DNA from: Coriobacteriia bacterium
GTDB taxonomy: Bacteria; Actinomycetota; Coriobacteriia; Coriobacteriales; Eggerthellaceae
Reading direction: 5' to 3'
DNA length: 32,126 bases
Assembly: GCA_030526515.1 (NCBI GenBank)
Contig: JAUNCQ010000010.1
Location: 20,150-52,275 of the forward strand
The notes below the pieces were generated by a model that searched no databases, was not told where the DNA came from, and worked only from the letters and a program-made list of their open reading frames with translations. The stretch's first letter is position 1, and each line of letters starts with the position of its first letter. The position numbers were made by a program, and so were the translations under genes. Shown here piece by piece: positions 1 to 10,962 of the stretch.

Positions 1-1640
1 AGGCGAAGGGCAAGGCCCGCGACGCCCTCGACCAGCTCGACGGCAAGAACGACGACATCGGGCCGGGGTCGGCCAAGACCCACGGCGACCCGCTGCACCC
101 CGACGGCTCCGACCCCGGCAACGGCACCGGCCCGGGCACCGGCACGGACAAGCCCGCCGCCAAGCCGGAAAGCGGCTCCGGGTCCGGATCGGGCAGCCAG
201 AAGCCCTCCCCCAGCAAGCCCAAGCCCTCCTCGGGCTCCAGCTCCGGGTCCAGCACCAAGAACCCCAGCTCGTCTTCGTCCTCCAAGAAGAACGCCACCA
301 CCACGGTGCGCACCTACACCTACGCGGCGTCCTTCCGCAAGGCGGACGCCTTCGGCACGCCCAGCATCTGCGACCCGCTGTTCGCTGCCAAGGCCGACGT
401 GGTCGTGTCCGGCGACCTGGCCAAGGTGACCGTGTACGTGGTGGACCCCATCCCCAACTACACCGACGAGGGCACGCCCCTTTCCCGGGTTAAGTTCGTG
501 TACCAGGGCAAGGCCTACAGCGCCGCATACCAGTCGTCTTCCAAGGTCAAGCGGCAGTTCGGCACCAGCGCCATGTTCATATCGACCGCCGGCACCTACC
601 CCGCCACCCCGATCACGGTGACACTGCCCAAGGCCGCCCTTGAGGCATCCAAGTCCGGCGGACTGAAGTGCCAGGCCCACGTCAACGCCGTGCTGGATGC
701 GGACCAGGAGTTCTACCTGGTGCTGTGCAACGCCAAGCTGATCAGCACCAAGACCGTCCGCACGGGCAGCTCCAGCAGCACCCTGAAGAAGAGCAGCTCC
801 GGCACCGCCACCACCCTGCGCACCAGCGCCACCTCCGGCAGCGGCAGCGTGAGCACCCTTTCGTCCGAAAGCGCCGATGACGCAGCCGAAGACGAGTCCG
901 CTGACCGCAGCACCTCCCGCAAGGCCGGCGCCGCCGAGTCGGGCGACCAGGGCGGCATCACCAGCCGCCGCAGCGGCACCGCCCACGGCTCCTACTCCCA
1001 CCCCACCACGGGCGAGGTAGCCGACTCCGCCGGCCCCGTGGGCCAGGCCATGGGATCAGCCATGATCGGCAAGGTCATCGATCCCCAGTGCCTGCTGGAG
1101 GAAGGGACCGACGGCACCTGGCTGAGCCTGCGCTGGCACCTGACCAACGCCATCTCCGACGTGGTGCTGCAGACCCAGGAGCCCGGCCAGGACAGCTGGA
1201 CCGACGTCGACTACGAGCTCACCGCCGAGTCCGATGACTCCTTTGACCTGCGCCTTCCCGTCCAGTCCGACCAGACGGTGATCAAGGCCCAGTGCCTGAT
1301 CAAGCCCATCGGCCGCACAGTGACCTTCTTCATCTACGCCGACGAATGGACGGACGGCAACGCGGGCGGCTTTGCCCAGCTGCCCGATGCCACGGATTCG
1401 GGCGAAAGCGCCGCTCCGACCCCCGCCCCCGCCGCAGCCGCCCCGGCCTGGCAGCCCACCCTGGGCTTCTGGGCCACGCTGGTGGCCGCGGTGTTCGGCA
1501 GCGCCTTCCTGGGCGTGCTGGCGGCCCTGCGGCTGAACCGCCGCCTGGAGCACAAGCGCTCGGCCGCAGACGCAGCTGGACCCGGACCCGAGCCAGAGCC
1601 CGCCGACATCCCCGCGGACGCGCCCGGCTCCCAGGCCTAG
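1..1640 (+). CDS. Surface-anchored protein, 3' portion (possible NEAT-like domains)
   Basis: The reading frame is open from the first complete codon at base 3, so the true start lies before the window; the GTG at 306 is internal. The visible part begins with a low-complexity linker rich in Lys, Pro, Ser and Gly (to about base 300). It continues with a beta-rich domain starting around YTYAASF and a Ser/Thr/Ala-rich spacer. A second beta-rich domain follows (about bases 1065-1360), then a Pro/Ala linker and one C-terminal membrane segment (about bases 1465-1535) followed by Arg/Lys. This is the plan of a surface protein held by a C-terminal membrane anchor, with no LPXTG motif. The two globular domains loosely resemble haem-binding NEAT domains, but I see no decisive tyrosine motif, so the ligand is open. 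A strong hairpin terminator follows the stop codon. Confidence 0.72.
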   Translation, partial: AKGKARDALDQLDGKNDDIGPGSAKTHGDPLHPDGSDPGNGTGPGTGTDKPAAKPESGSGSGSGSQKPSPSKPKPSSGSSSGSSTKNPSSSSSSKKNATTTVRTYTYAASFRKADAFGTPSICDPLFAAKADVVVSGDLAKVTVYVVDPIPNYTDEGTPLSRVKFVYQGKAYSAAYQSSSKVKRQFGTSAMFISTAGTYPATPITVTLPKAALEASKSGGLKCQAHVNAVLDADQEFYLVLCNAKLISTKTVRTGSSSSTLKKSSSGTATTLRTSATSGSGSVSTLSSESADDAAEDESADRSTSRKAGAAESGDQGGITSRRSGTAHGSYSHPTTGEVADSAGPVGQAMGSAMIGKVIDPQCLLEEGTDGTWLSLRWHLTNAISDVVLQTQEPGQDSWTDVDYELTAESDDSFDLRLPVQSDQTVIKAQCLIKPIGRTVTFFIYADEWTDGNAGGFAQLPDATDSGESAAPTPAPAAAAPAWQPTLGFWATLVAAVFGSAFLGVLAALRLNRRLEHKRSAADAAGPGPEPEPADIPADAPGSQA

Positions 1641-1663
1641 CACCAATAGCCCCGCAAACGCAC

Positions 1664-1700
1664 GACGGCCGCAGCATGATGCTGCGGCCGTCTTTTCTTT
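1664..1700. terminator. Bidirectional hairpin terminator
   Basis: Bases 1664-1677 and 1679-1692 form a perfect 14-bp inverted repeat around a single base, followed by a T-rich tail (TCTTTTCTTT) on the plus strand. It lies between the convergent surface-protein gene and DUF262 gene and can serve both. The tail overlaps a copy of the GGRCGAAA octamer (1698-1705, minus strand). Confidence 0.85.
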
Positions 1701-1727
1701 CGTCCGAATAAATTAGAGTGCGCGAGC

Positions 1728-2750
1728 CTAGAAGCCGCCCTGGCTGAAGCGGGGCGGGACCAGCGTGGTGCGCTTGCCCTTGGCCCAATCCCAGGAGCGG
1801 AACTCCTTGGAGCCGGTCATGACGTCGTGGCTCTTGTAGTTTTCCGACCACATCAGGCAGAAGTCGCGCAGCTCGATGAGCAGGTCCTCGATGGGGCCTT
1901 CGTATTCGTCCTCCACGTAGGTCTTGAAGACGCTGTAGGTCTCGCCCTTGTTGTGGATGTGGACCTTGACGAAGCGCACCGTCAGCCACGCGCGAATGCC
2001 CGCGTTGAGCTTGGCGGACTCGGGGTCGTCGCCGAACATGGTCTCGATGGGCTTCCAGTACTCTTCGTACAGGCGCTCCTGCTCTTCGCGGGATTCGCTG
2101 ATCAGCAGGTAGTTGCGGACCATGTCGCCGGTGGTCAGCGGGGTGCCGCGGGCGTTCAGGGACTCGAAGATCAGCTGGGGACGGTCTTCGCCCGCCAGGT
2201 TGGCGCTGATGAGCAGCAGGTGCTGCATGCCCTCCCACAGGCGCTCGGCATCGAAGCCTTCTTCGCACATGCGGTTCAGGAAGTACTGGAAGTTGGTCAC
2301 CACACGCTCGGACACGCGCTCGGGCATGTCGGTGCCGTCCATCAGGGCGAAGAGCGTGTGGCGGTCGGTGCGGGAAAGCACCAGCTTGTGCTCCGGCCCC
2401 ACCATCAGGTAGTTGTTGCGGATGAAATCGGCGTCCACGAAGCCGACCTTCTTGCCGGTGGTGCGCAGGTGCTTTTCGAAGGCCGCCAGCAGCAGCGTCA
2501 GGGTGGTGGTGCGCTGCTGACCGTCGATGATGGCGAAGCGCTCGATGCCTTCGGTGCGCACCGGCTCCTTGGAATACAGCAGCGTGCCGATGAAGTGCAC
2601 GTTCTTGGTGCGTCCGGAGCGCATGACGTCCAGCCACAGCTCGCCGCACTGCTCGGTGTTCCAGGAGTACACGCGCTGGAATACCGGGATGACGAACTGG
2701 ACGCCGCGCTTGCCGAGCAGCTCCAGGAACAGTTCCTGCTGGGTGATCAT
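1728..2750 (-). CDS. DUF262-domain protein, stand-alone (GmrS-like)
   Basis: This 340-residue protein carries the hallmarks of DUF262, the ParB-like nucleotide-binding module of GmrSD, SspE and related defence enzymes. Near the N-terminus is IPVFQRVYSW, followed by FIGTLLYS, the signature IDGQQRTTTL and further on FESLNARGTPLTTGDMVRN. Known defence nucleases of this group usually continue into a DUF1524 HNH nuclease domain; here the protein ends soon after the helical region (about 220-340) and no HNH motif is visible. It is therefore a short version or lacks its nuclease partner. The ATG at 2750 has a strong Shine-Dalgarno AAGGAGGG just upstream. The 163-aa gene ends 41 bp upstream on the same strand, so the two probably form one transcript. 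Defence is a plausible role by family but is not shown here. Confidence 0.85.
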   Translation of the reverse strand: MITQQELFLELLGKRGVQFVIPVFQRVYSWNTEQCGELWLDVMRSGRTKNVHFIGTLLYSKEPVRTEGIERFAIIDGQQRTTTLTLLLAAFEKHLRTTGKKVGFVDADFIRNNYLMVGPEHKLVLSRTDRHTLFALMDGTDMPERVSERVVTNFQYFLNRMCEEGFDAERLWEGMQHLLLISANLAGEDRPQLIFESLNARGTPLTTGDMVRNYLLISESREEQERLYEEYWKPIETMFGDDPESAKLNAGIRAWLTVRFVKVHIHNKGETYSVFKTYVEDEYEGPIEDLLIELRDFCLMWSENYKSHDVMTGSKEFRSWDWAKGKRTTLVPPRFSQGGF

Positions 2751-2790
2751 TGGGTCCCTCCTTGGTAGTGCTTAGGGTACAGGGGTGCCG

Positions 2791-3282
2791 CTAGAGCCGG
2801 TCCCGCACGGCGGCGGCCAGGGCCGGCACCGCCTCCTCGTACGCGGGATGCTGCTCCAGGATGTAGCGGGCAAAGGCCAGGCAGCTGACGTTCAGCGCGG
2901 ACGCGCACTGGTTGGCAACGGCTTCGCTTTCGCCCCTCTTCTTGGCATGGTGCGCGGTGTCGGACATCTGACGCAGGCGCTGGTTGATGTAGCCGTTTTC
3001 GTCCAGACGGCGGCCGTCAACGCCCACGGCCTGGAACAGCTTCTTCATGCGGCGGTCGGTCACGCTGACGCAGCCGAAGTAGGTGTTCTTCAGGTACCTG
3101 CGGCTGTTCAGGCGGGCGATGTCGATGTCGGTGTCCTTCAGCGGCACCATGCAGGCCACCAGGTCGCCGAAGAGCGGCTGCTCCAGCAGCTGCGGGTCCA
3201 GGCCCTCAGCGCCCTTGAGCTTTGCCAGCTTCCGGTCCGATACCAACGGCTGCGGCTTCTTCAGAATGTCGAGCAGTCCCAT
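2791..3282 (-). CDS. Hypothetical protein, probable partner of the DUF262 gene
   Basis: The 163-residue product beginning MGLLDILKKPQ is not one I recognise. It is soluble, mostly helical by composition, with no signal peptide or membrane segment. A middle segment reads RRYLKNTYFGCVSVTDRRMK, and the tail is Ala/Val-rich and helical. I chose the ATG at 3282 because AAAGGTG lies at ribosome-binding distance and the protein begins with a typical amphipathic helix. An in-frame extension to 3330 has no good Shine-Dalgarno and starts with an unlikely peptide. It is the upstream gene of a two-gene unit with the DUF262 protein (41 bp gap), which suggests a shared role. Confidence 0.7.
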   Translation of the reverse strand: MGLLDILKKPQPLVSDRKLAKLKGAEGLDPQLLEQPLFGDLVACMVPLKDTDIDIARLNSRRYLKNTYFGCVSVTDRRMKKLFQAVGVDGRRLDENGYINQRLRQMSDTAHHAKKRGESEAVANQCASALNVSCLAFARYILEQHPAYEEAVPALAAAVRDRL

Positions 3283-3350
3283 GCTGCGCACCTTTCCCCG
3301 GTTCGTTCGAACACATAGCCTGACCAACATACCACGCTTGCGGGAAGGCG

Positions 3351-3362
3351 TGCGCTACAATC
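3351..3362 (+). promoter_or_regulatory. Candidate -10 region for the EamA gene
   Basis: GCGCTACAATCG contains a near-consensus -10 hexamer TACAAT (3356-3361). Almost the same dodecamer, GCGCTACAATAG, stands before the Nudix gene at 7912-7923. No good -35 hexamer is seen at 16-18 bp in either case, so the call rests on the -10 and the repetition. Confidence 0.4.
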
Positions 3363-3440
3363 GTGAATACCGCTTGCTTGGCCTTGGTTCTTTTGGCCCC
3401 TGAGCGGCAGTTATGTAATCCTCAGGACGAAAGGGAGCTC

Positions 3441-4355
3441 GTGGGAGCAGGCAGGGCATCGGCGTTGGTCTTGGTGGCGGGAGTGCTGTGGGGCGTCATA
3501 GGCGTGTTCACCAAGGCGCTCACCGCGGCGGGGCTTTCGTCCGTGGAGATCACCGCCGTGCGCATGTTCGTGGGCACCGCGGGAATGCTGGCCGTGATCC
3601 TGCTGACCGACCGGTCCAAGCTGCGCATCCAGCTGCGGCACCTGTGGATGTTCGTGGGCACGGGCATTGTGAGCCTGGTGCTGTTCAACGTGTGCTACTT
3701 CACGTGCATCCAGCTGTCCGAGGTCTCCATTGCGGTGATCCTGCTGTACACCAGCCCCCTGTGGGTCACGCTCATGAGCGCCGTGCTGTTCCGAGAGCGC
3801 CTGACCGGCCGCAAGCTGGCGGCCCTGGCCATGGCACTGGTGGGCTGCGCGCTGGTGGCGGGACTGACCGGCGGCGGACTGGCTCTTTCGCCCCTTTCCC
3901 TGGGGCTGGGCCTGGCATCTGGATTCTTCTACGCGCTGTACTCGATCTTCGGACGGGTGGCGCTGGAGCACTACGCGTCCGAGACCGTCACCTTCTACAC
4001 GTTCCTCATGGGCGCCGTGTGCCTGGTGTTCCTGGGCAGCCCCGGTCACATTGCCGGCGTGGTGGCGGCCGACCCGGGCGCGGGCCTATGGTGCATCGGC
4101 ATTGGCCTGGTGTGCACGATCGCGCCCTACCTGCTGTACACCAAGGGCCTGAAGCGCATGGAGACCGGCCGCGCTGCCATCCTGGCCACGGCCGAGCCCC
4201 TGGTGGGCGCCGTGCTGGGCATTTGCGCGTTTGGCGAAACCGCCGGCCCCGCCAAGCTCTGCGGCATGGCCCTGATCCTGGTGGCCGTGGTGCTGCTTAA
4301 CCTGCCGGCCCGCACTGACGCGGACGCAGCCGAGCCCGACGCCTCGGTCCAGTAG
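3441..4355 (+). CDS. EamA/DMT-superfamily transporter
   Basis: The 304-residue protein has ten hydrophobic segments arranged as two five-helix EamA repeats, typical of drug/metabolite exporters in the inner membrane. It opens with ALVLVAGVLWGVIGVFTKAL, and the first repeat ends near FRERLTGRKLAALAMALVG. The second repeat contains FYALYSIFGRVALEHY and TAEPLVGAVLG, the usual EamA end-of-repeat motif. I place the start at GTG 3441, which has AAGGGAG in front. A longer frame from 3363 would overlap the putative promoter and add a poor N-terminus. The Shine-Dalgarno is immediately preceded by a GGACGAAA octamer (3425-3432). Substrate cannot be told from sequence; amino acids or their analogues are common for the family. 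Confidence 0.88.
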   Translation: MGAGRASALVLVAGVLWGVIGVFTKALTAAGLSSVEITAVRMFVGTAGMLAVILLTDRSKLRIQLRHLWMFVGTGIVSLVLFNVCYFTCIQLSEVSIAVILLYTSPLWVTLMSAVLFRERLTGRKLAALAMALVGCALVAGLTGGGLALSPLSLGLGLASGFFYALYSIFGRVALEHYASETVTFYTFLMGAVCLVFLGSPGHIAGVVAADPGAGLWCIGIGLVCTIAPYLLYTKGLKRMETGRAAILATAEPLVGAVLGICAFGETAGPAKLCGMALILVAVVLLNLPARTDADAAEPDASVQ

Positions 4356-4437
4356 CGTCCGCGAACCCGCGCGATCCTCGCATTCGCCCGTGCCTCATAC
4401 CCGCAACGGCTCCGCACGCCCGCGCTCCCCTGCCCCG

Positions 4438-4471
4438 AAACGCAAAGCGGCCCCGCACCAGGCGGGGCCGC
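4438..4471 (-). terminator. carB terminator
   Basis: GCGGCCCCGC and GCGGGGCCGC pair as a perfect 10-bp stem around a 5-base loop (4447-4471). Read on the minus strand the stem is followed by TTTGCGTTT. It lies 27 bp past the carB stop codon. Confidence 0.75.
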
Positions 4472-4497
4472 GATCTCAACGCTCGTGCAGCTGATCG

Positions 4498-7728
<3,231 letters not shown>

Positions 7729-7880
7729 ATGAAGAACCTTTCCTCCTTCTTTATTTATGCACAGGCACGGCAGTGCCCATTTTTTGCCGATTATCAATTT
7801 AGCGGTTCTGCCCGTAATTCATGTTAAGAACTGGATATTTTCCGCCAGGACTCGGCCAAATTGCACCCCTTCCCACCATA

Positions 7881-7907
7881 GGGCGAAACGAAGGCTTTCT
7901 TTCGTCC
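7881..7907. repeat. Inverted pair of GGRCGAAA octamers
   Basis: GGGCGAAA (7881-7888, plus) faces TTTCGTCC (7900-7907) across 11 bases in the space between divergent carB and the Nudix gene. With one G-T pair the arms can form a hairpin. It lies just upstream of the TACAAT element of the Nudix gene. Confidence 0.7.
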
Positions 7908-7911
7908 TGCA

Positions 7912-7923
7912 GCGCTACAATAG
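7912..7923 (+). promoter_or_regulatory. Candidate -10 region for the Nudix gene
   Basis: GCGCTACAATAG carries TACAAT (7916-7921) about 40 bp before the Nudix start codon and matches the element before the EamA gene at 11 of 12 positions. No convincing -35 was found. Confidence 0.4.
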
Positions 7924-7960
7924 GCCCCTGACCCAAACGACTGCACGCAAAGGACTGACC

Positions 7961-8479
7961 ATGCCTGAAATGATCGACATCTACGATAAGAACCACCAGC
8001 CCACCGGGGAAACCGCGCCACGCAAGGGCCTGTTCCTGAAGGAGGGCCAGTACATGCTGTACGCGCTGGCCATCATCCAGGACCCGCAGGGCCGCATCCT
8101 GATCACGCAGCGCGCCCACACCAAGCACTGGGGCGCTGGCTGGTGGGAGGTCAGCGGCGGCGGCGTGCTTGCGGGCGAGACATCGCTGCAGGCCATCACC
8201 CGCGAGGTGGCCGAGGAGGTCGGCCTGGACGTGAGCGACCAGGAGCCCGAGCTGGTCTACTCCTATGAGAACGTGGACCTGGAGCGGGGCGACAACTACC
8301 TGGTGGACATCTATCGCTACCAGCTGGACGTGACTGCCGACGACGTGACGCTGCAGGAGGAAGAGGCCGTGGACGCACGCATGGCCACCTGGGAGCAGAT
8401 CACCGAGCTGAAGGCACAGGGCATCTTCCTGCACTACGATCGCATCCGCCTGGCTCTGGAGGCCTGCGGCCAGCTCTAG
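7961..8479 (+). CDS. Nudix hydrolase (YfcD/IDI-like group)
   Basis: This 172-residue enzyme hydrolyses a nucleoside-diphosphate-linked or similar pyrophosphate substrate. The Nudix box is complete: G67, E73, R81-E82, E85-E86 and G88 fit G-x5-E-x7-R-E-U-x-E-E-x-G-U. The N-terminal MIDIYDKNHQPTG is typical of the subgroup with YfcD and isopentenyl-diphosphate isomerase-like proteins. The start is ATG 7961 with AAAGGA 6 bases upstream; an in-frame extension to 7757 would run through the promoter region. The stop codon overlaps a GGGCGAAA octamer (8479-8486). It is convergent with the ABC operon, and no partner gene suggests a specific substrate. Confidence 0.9.
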   Translation: MPEMIDIYDKNHQPTGETAPRKGLFLKEGQYMLYALAIIQDPQGRILITQRAHTKHWGAGWWEVSGGGVLAGETSLQAITREVAEEVGLDVSDQEPELVYSYENVDLERGDNYLVDIYRYQLDVTADDVTLQEEEAVDARMATWEQITELKAQGIFLHYDRIRLALEACGQL

Positions 8480-8528
8480 GGCGAAAGCGCCGTCCGCAGC
8501 CATGGCACGGCCCGGGCGCCGTCCGCAG

Positions 8529-9122
8529 CTAGCCCAGATCCACCACGCGGGTGGCCACGTGCTCCAGCAGCGCCGGCGAATGGCTCACCACCACCATGCC
8601 CAGCCCACGCCGATCAGCCTCGGCGACCAGGAAGCGCCACAGCTGGGCCTGGGTCACGGCGTCGAGCATGGTCGATATCTCGTCCGCGATCAGGTACCGC
8701 GGGTTGGCCGCCAGCGCGCGGGCAATGCAGAACCGCTGCATCTCACCGCCGGACAGCTCATGGGGGAAGCGGCTCATCCACTCATCGCGGATGCCCAGCT
8801 CCGCCACAACCCGCTCGTCCACGGGACCCGCCTCCGCCAGGGAGCGGCCCAGCCGCATGCGCGGGTCCAGCACCCGCTCCGGATGCTGCCAGATCATCTG
8901 CACCGGGCACGCCCCGCGCTTGGGCAGCGATGCGCCGTCCACCAGCACCTGGCCGGCCGTAGGCTGCAGATACCCCGCCAGGATCTGGCACAGCGTGGTC
9001 TTGCCGAAGCCGGACGGCGCCCGCAGCGCCACCCTTTCGCCCGGCGCAACGGTCAGGTCCAGCCCCGTATAAATAGGTGCGCCGCCGGCGTACCCGAACG
9101 CAATGCCCTTCGCCTCTAGCAC
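8529..9122 (-). CDS. Nickel/peptide ABC transporter ATPase (NikE/OppF type)
   Basis: The 197-residue ATPase is the last gene of the importer operon. Walker A is APSGFGKTT (about residues 35-43), which satisfies [AG]x4GK[ST]. The Q-loop region includes VQMIWQHPERVLDP, a hallmark of the Opp/Nik ATPase F/E subgroup. The signature LSGGE, Walker B YLIADE and switch histidine in VVSHS follow. It is short compared with usual OppF/NikE proteins (about 260-330 aa) because it ends soon after the H-loop and lacks the C-terminal extension found in peptide transporters. It overlaps the preceding ATPase gene by 7 bases, implying translational coupling. I see no clear terminator after it. Confidence 0.9.
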   Translation of the reverse strand: MLEAKGIAFGYAGGAPIYTGLDLTVAPGERVALRAPSGFGKTTLCQILAGYLQPTAGQVLVDGASLPKRGACPVQMIWQHPERVLDPRMRLGRSLAEAGPVDERVVAELGIRDEWMSRFPHELSGGEMQRFCIARALAANPRYLIADEISTMLDAVTQAQLWRFLVAEADRRGLGMVVVSHSPALLEHVATRVVDLG

Positions 9123-10114
9123 GACTCCTCCCCTCCCACGCGCAAGCCGTGCTCAGGCAGCGCGTGCCACAGTTCCCGGGAAAACGGATGGCGCAGCAAG
9201 CTGGGGTCCGCAAAGGACGAAACAGCCGTTTCCTCCACCACCGTGCCGTCCTTGAACACGGCAACGCGGTCGGCCACCCGCAGGGCCAGCTCGATGTCGT
9301 GGGTGATCAGCATCACGCCGCCGCCCCCGTCGGCGAAGGCCCGCAGGTCGTCCATGGCCCGCACCGCCAGCTCCAAGTCCATGCCAGGCGTGGGCTCATC
9401 GGCCACGATGAGCCGCGGCTCGTCCATGAGCGCGCAGCACAGCAGCACGCGACGGGCCATGCCGCCGGAAAGCTGATGCGGGTACAGCCCCGCCACCTCT
9501 TCGTCCAGGCCGTAGCGGGCGAAAAGCTCGCATCGCCGCCGGGCCCTGCGCTGGGCATCGGCCGCGTCGGCTGCCCAGCCCTCCACCTGACGGCCCACCT
9601 TCATGAGCGGGTCCAGGTGATCCACGCTCTGGGGCACCAGCGATATGCCATGCCCCCGCAGCGCCGCCAGGCCAGCCGCGTCCTGCAGGTCGCCATCGAA
9701 CCAGATGGTCCCCTCCACCGTGGCGTTGGGGTCGGAAAGCCCCAGCACGGCGTCGGCCACCAGGGTCTTGCCGGAGCCGGATGCGCCCACCACGGCCACG
9801 ATTTCGCCCTGATGGACGGAGATGCTCAGGTCGTGGATGACCTGCACGTCCCGCTGGCGCGCACGGAAGAAGGGCGCCGCGTCGTCGTACATGCGGAAGC
9901 TCACGCTAAGACCCTCGCAGGTCAGCAGGTGGTGGTGGCCCGGGTGCACCGAATGGGCCGCGTGGGTGTGATGATGGTGCTCCTGGGCATCCGCGTGGGG
10001 CCCGTGGGCCGGGGCCGCGGCCGCCGGGGCCGCGCCCGCCGCATGGGCATGCGCGCTCGCGACCGCGTCCGTCGCGGCCGTTTCGCCCACCGTATTCGAA
10101 ATCAGCTCGTCCAT
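9116..10114 (-). CDS. Nickel/peptide ABC transporter ATPase with His-rich N-terminus (NikD/OppD type)
   Basis: A 332-residue ATPase that energises the importer from the cytoplasmic side. Walker A GASGSGKT, LSGGM signature, Walker B LIVADEPT and the H-loop LITHD are intact. VPQSVDHLDPLMKVG is the Opp/Nik-type Q-loop. Unusually, the first 65 or so residues form an Ala/His-rich extension with about 14 histidines in 41 residues (for example EHHHHTH and HPGHHH). This is not part of normal NikD or OppD and is typical of Ni or Zn binding/storage tails. It is the main sequence argument that the system carries a transition metal, with nickel the best guess. It is followed by the second ATPase with a 7-base overlap and preceded 8 bp away by the permease gene. 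Confidence 0.9.
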   Translation of the reverse strand: MDELISNTVGETAATDAVASAHAHAAGAAPAAAAPAHGPHADAQEHHHHTHAAHSVHPGHHHLLTCEGLSVSFRMYDDAAPFFRARQRDVQVIHDLSISVHQGEIVAVVGASGSGKTLVADAVLGLSDPNATVEGTIWFDGDLQDAAGLAALRGHGISLVPQSVDHLDPLMKVGRQVEGWAADAADAQRRARRRCELFARYGLDEEVAGLYPHQLSGGMARRVLLCCALMDEPRLIVADEPTPGMDLELAVRAMDDLRAFADGGGGVMLITHDIELALRVADRVAVFKDGTVVEETAVSSFADPSLLRHPFSRELWHALPEHGLRVGGEESC

Positions 10115-10122
10115 CTGCCCTC

Positions 10123-10962
10123 CTACTCCTGCGCGCTCTGGGGGTCAACCAGCCGGCGCAGGTTGGAGCCGGCCGCATCGAACAGCAGCACCGTGGCCAC
10201 CAGGGCCACGCCCGGCAGCAGCGCCAGCCACCACATGCCCGCGGACAGGCAGGCCATGGACTCGCTCAGCACAATGCCGATTGCCGGCTGCTCCGGCGAA
10301 AGACCGAACCCCAGGAACGTCACCGATGCCTCGTGCAGGATGGCGTGGGGGAACAGCAGGATCAGGCCCACCAGGTACTGGGGCAGCACGTAGGGCACCA
10401 TGTGATGCAGGGCAATGGCCAGCCGGCCGCATCCCAGCCGCTGCGCCACCGCCACGAAGGGCGCCTCCTTGCACTGCAGGACCTCGGCACGGACCACGCG
10501 GGTCAGGCTGGGCCAGTGGGTCAGCGCCACGCCGATGGTCACGCCCCAGAAGCCCTTGCCGCTGGCGTAGCTGATCAGCAGCACCAGCACGATGTGGGGC
10601 ACGCCCATGCACAGGTCCACCAGCCACGTGACCGCCGCGTCCACCCGTCGGCCGCCCAGGGCCGCCGCGGTGCCCAGCACCAGCGCGATCACCGAGGAAA
10701 CCCCCGCCGCCAGCAAGCCCACCATCACGCTGGTGGACAGGCCCGCCACGGTGCGCAGGAACATATCGCGCCCCATGACATCGGTGCCGAACCAATGGGC
10801 GGCGCACGGCGCCAGGCCCTTGGACGTGAAGTCGCTCACCTGTGCCGCGTCTTGGGCGAAAGCCCCCACGACCACCACGGCCACCAGCGCCACGGCGCAG
10901 CAGACGAAGGTGAGCAGCGCCCGCAGGCGCCCGTTCATGCGGCTGCGGCTACCCACGGCCAT
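10123..10962 (-). CDS. ABC transporter permease (NikC/DppC type)
   Basis: A membrane subunit of 279 residues belonging to the BPD-transporter-C family. It has an N-terminal hydrophobic helix (LLTFVCCAVALVAVVVVGAF), then the characteristic HWFGTDVMGRDMF motif. Five further membrane segments follow, with the cytoplasmic coupling (EAA-like) loop around VVRAEVLQCKEAPFVAVAQR. The final GFGLSPEQPAIG is also family-typical. A GTG at 10965 and an ATG at 10962 are adjacent possible starts; either overlaps the end of the upstream permease gene by 14-17 bases. It pairs with the NikB/DppB-type permease to form the translocation pore. Confidence 0.92.
   Translation of the reverse strand: MAVGSRSRMNGRLRALLTFVCCAVALVAVVVVGAFAQDAAQVSDFTSKGLAPCAAHWFGTDVMGRDMFLRTVAGLSTSVMVGLLAAGVSSVIALVLGTAAALGGRRVDAAVTWLVDLCMGVPHIVLVLLISYASGKGFWGVTIGVALTHWPSLTRVVRAEVLQCKEAPFVAVAQRLGCGRLAIALHHMVPYVLPQYLVGLILLFPHAILHEASVTFLGFGLSPEQPAIGIVLSESMACLSAGMWWLALLPGVALVATVLLFDAAGSNLRRLVDPQSAQE

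Noticed and set aside
3363-3440. Longer N-terminus for the EamA protein
   Set aside because: The extra peptide overlaps the probable promoter and lacks a Shine-Dalgarno; GTG 3441 is well placed after AAGGGAG.
8487-8529. 14-bp direct repeat GCGCCGTCCGCAGC (8487-8500 and 8516-8529)
   Set aside because: Only two copies in a short GC-rich spacer, not enough to call an attachment site or regulatory repeat.
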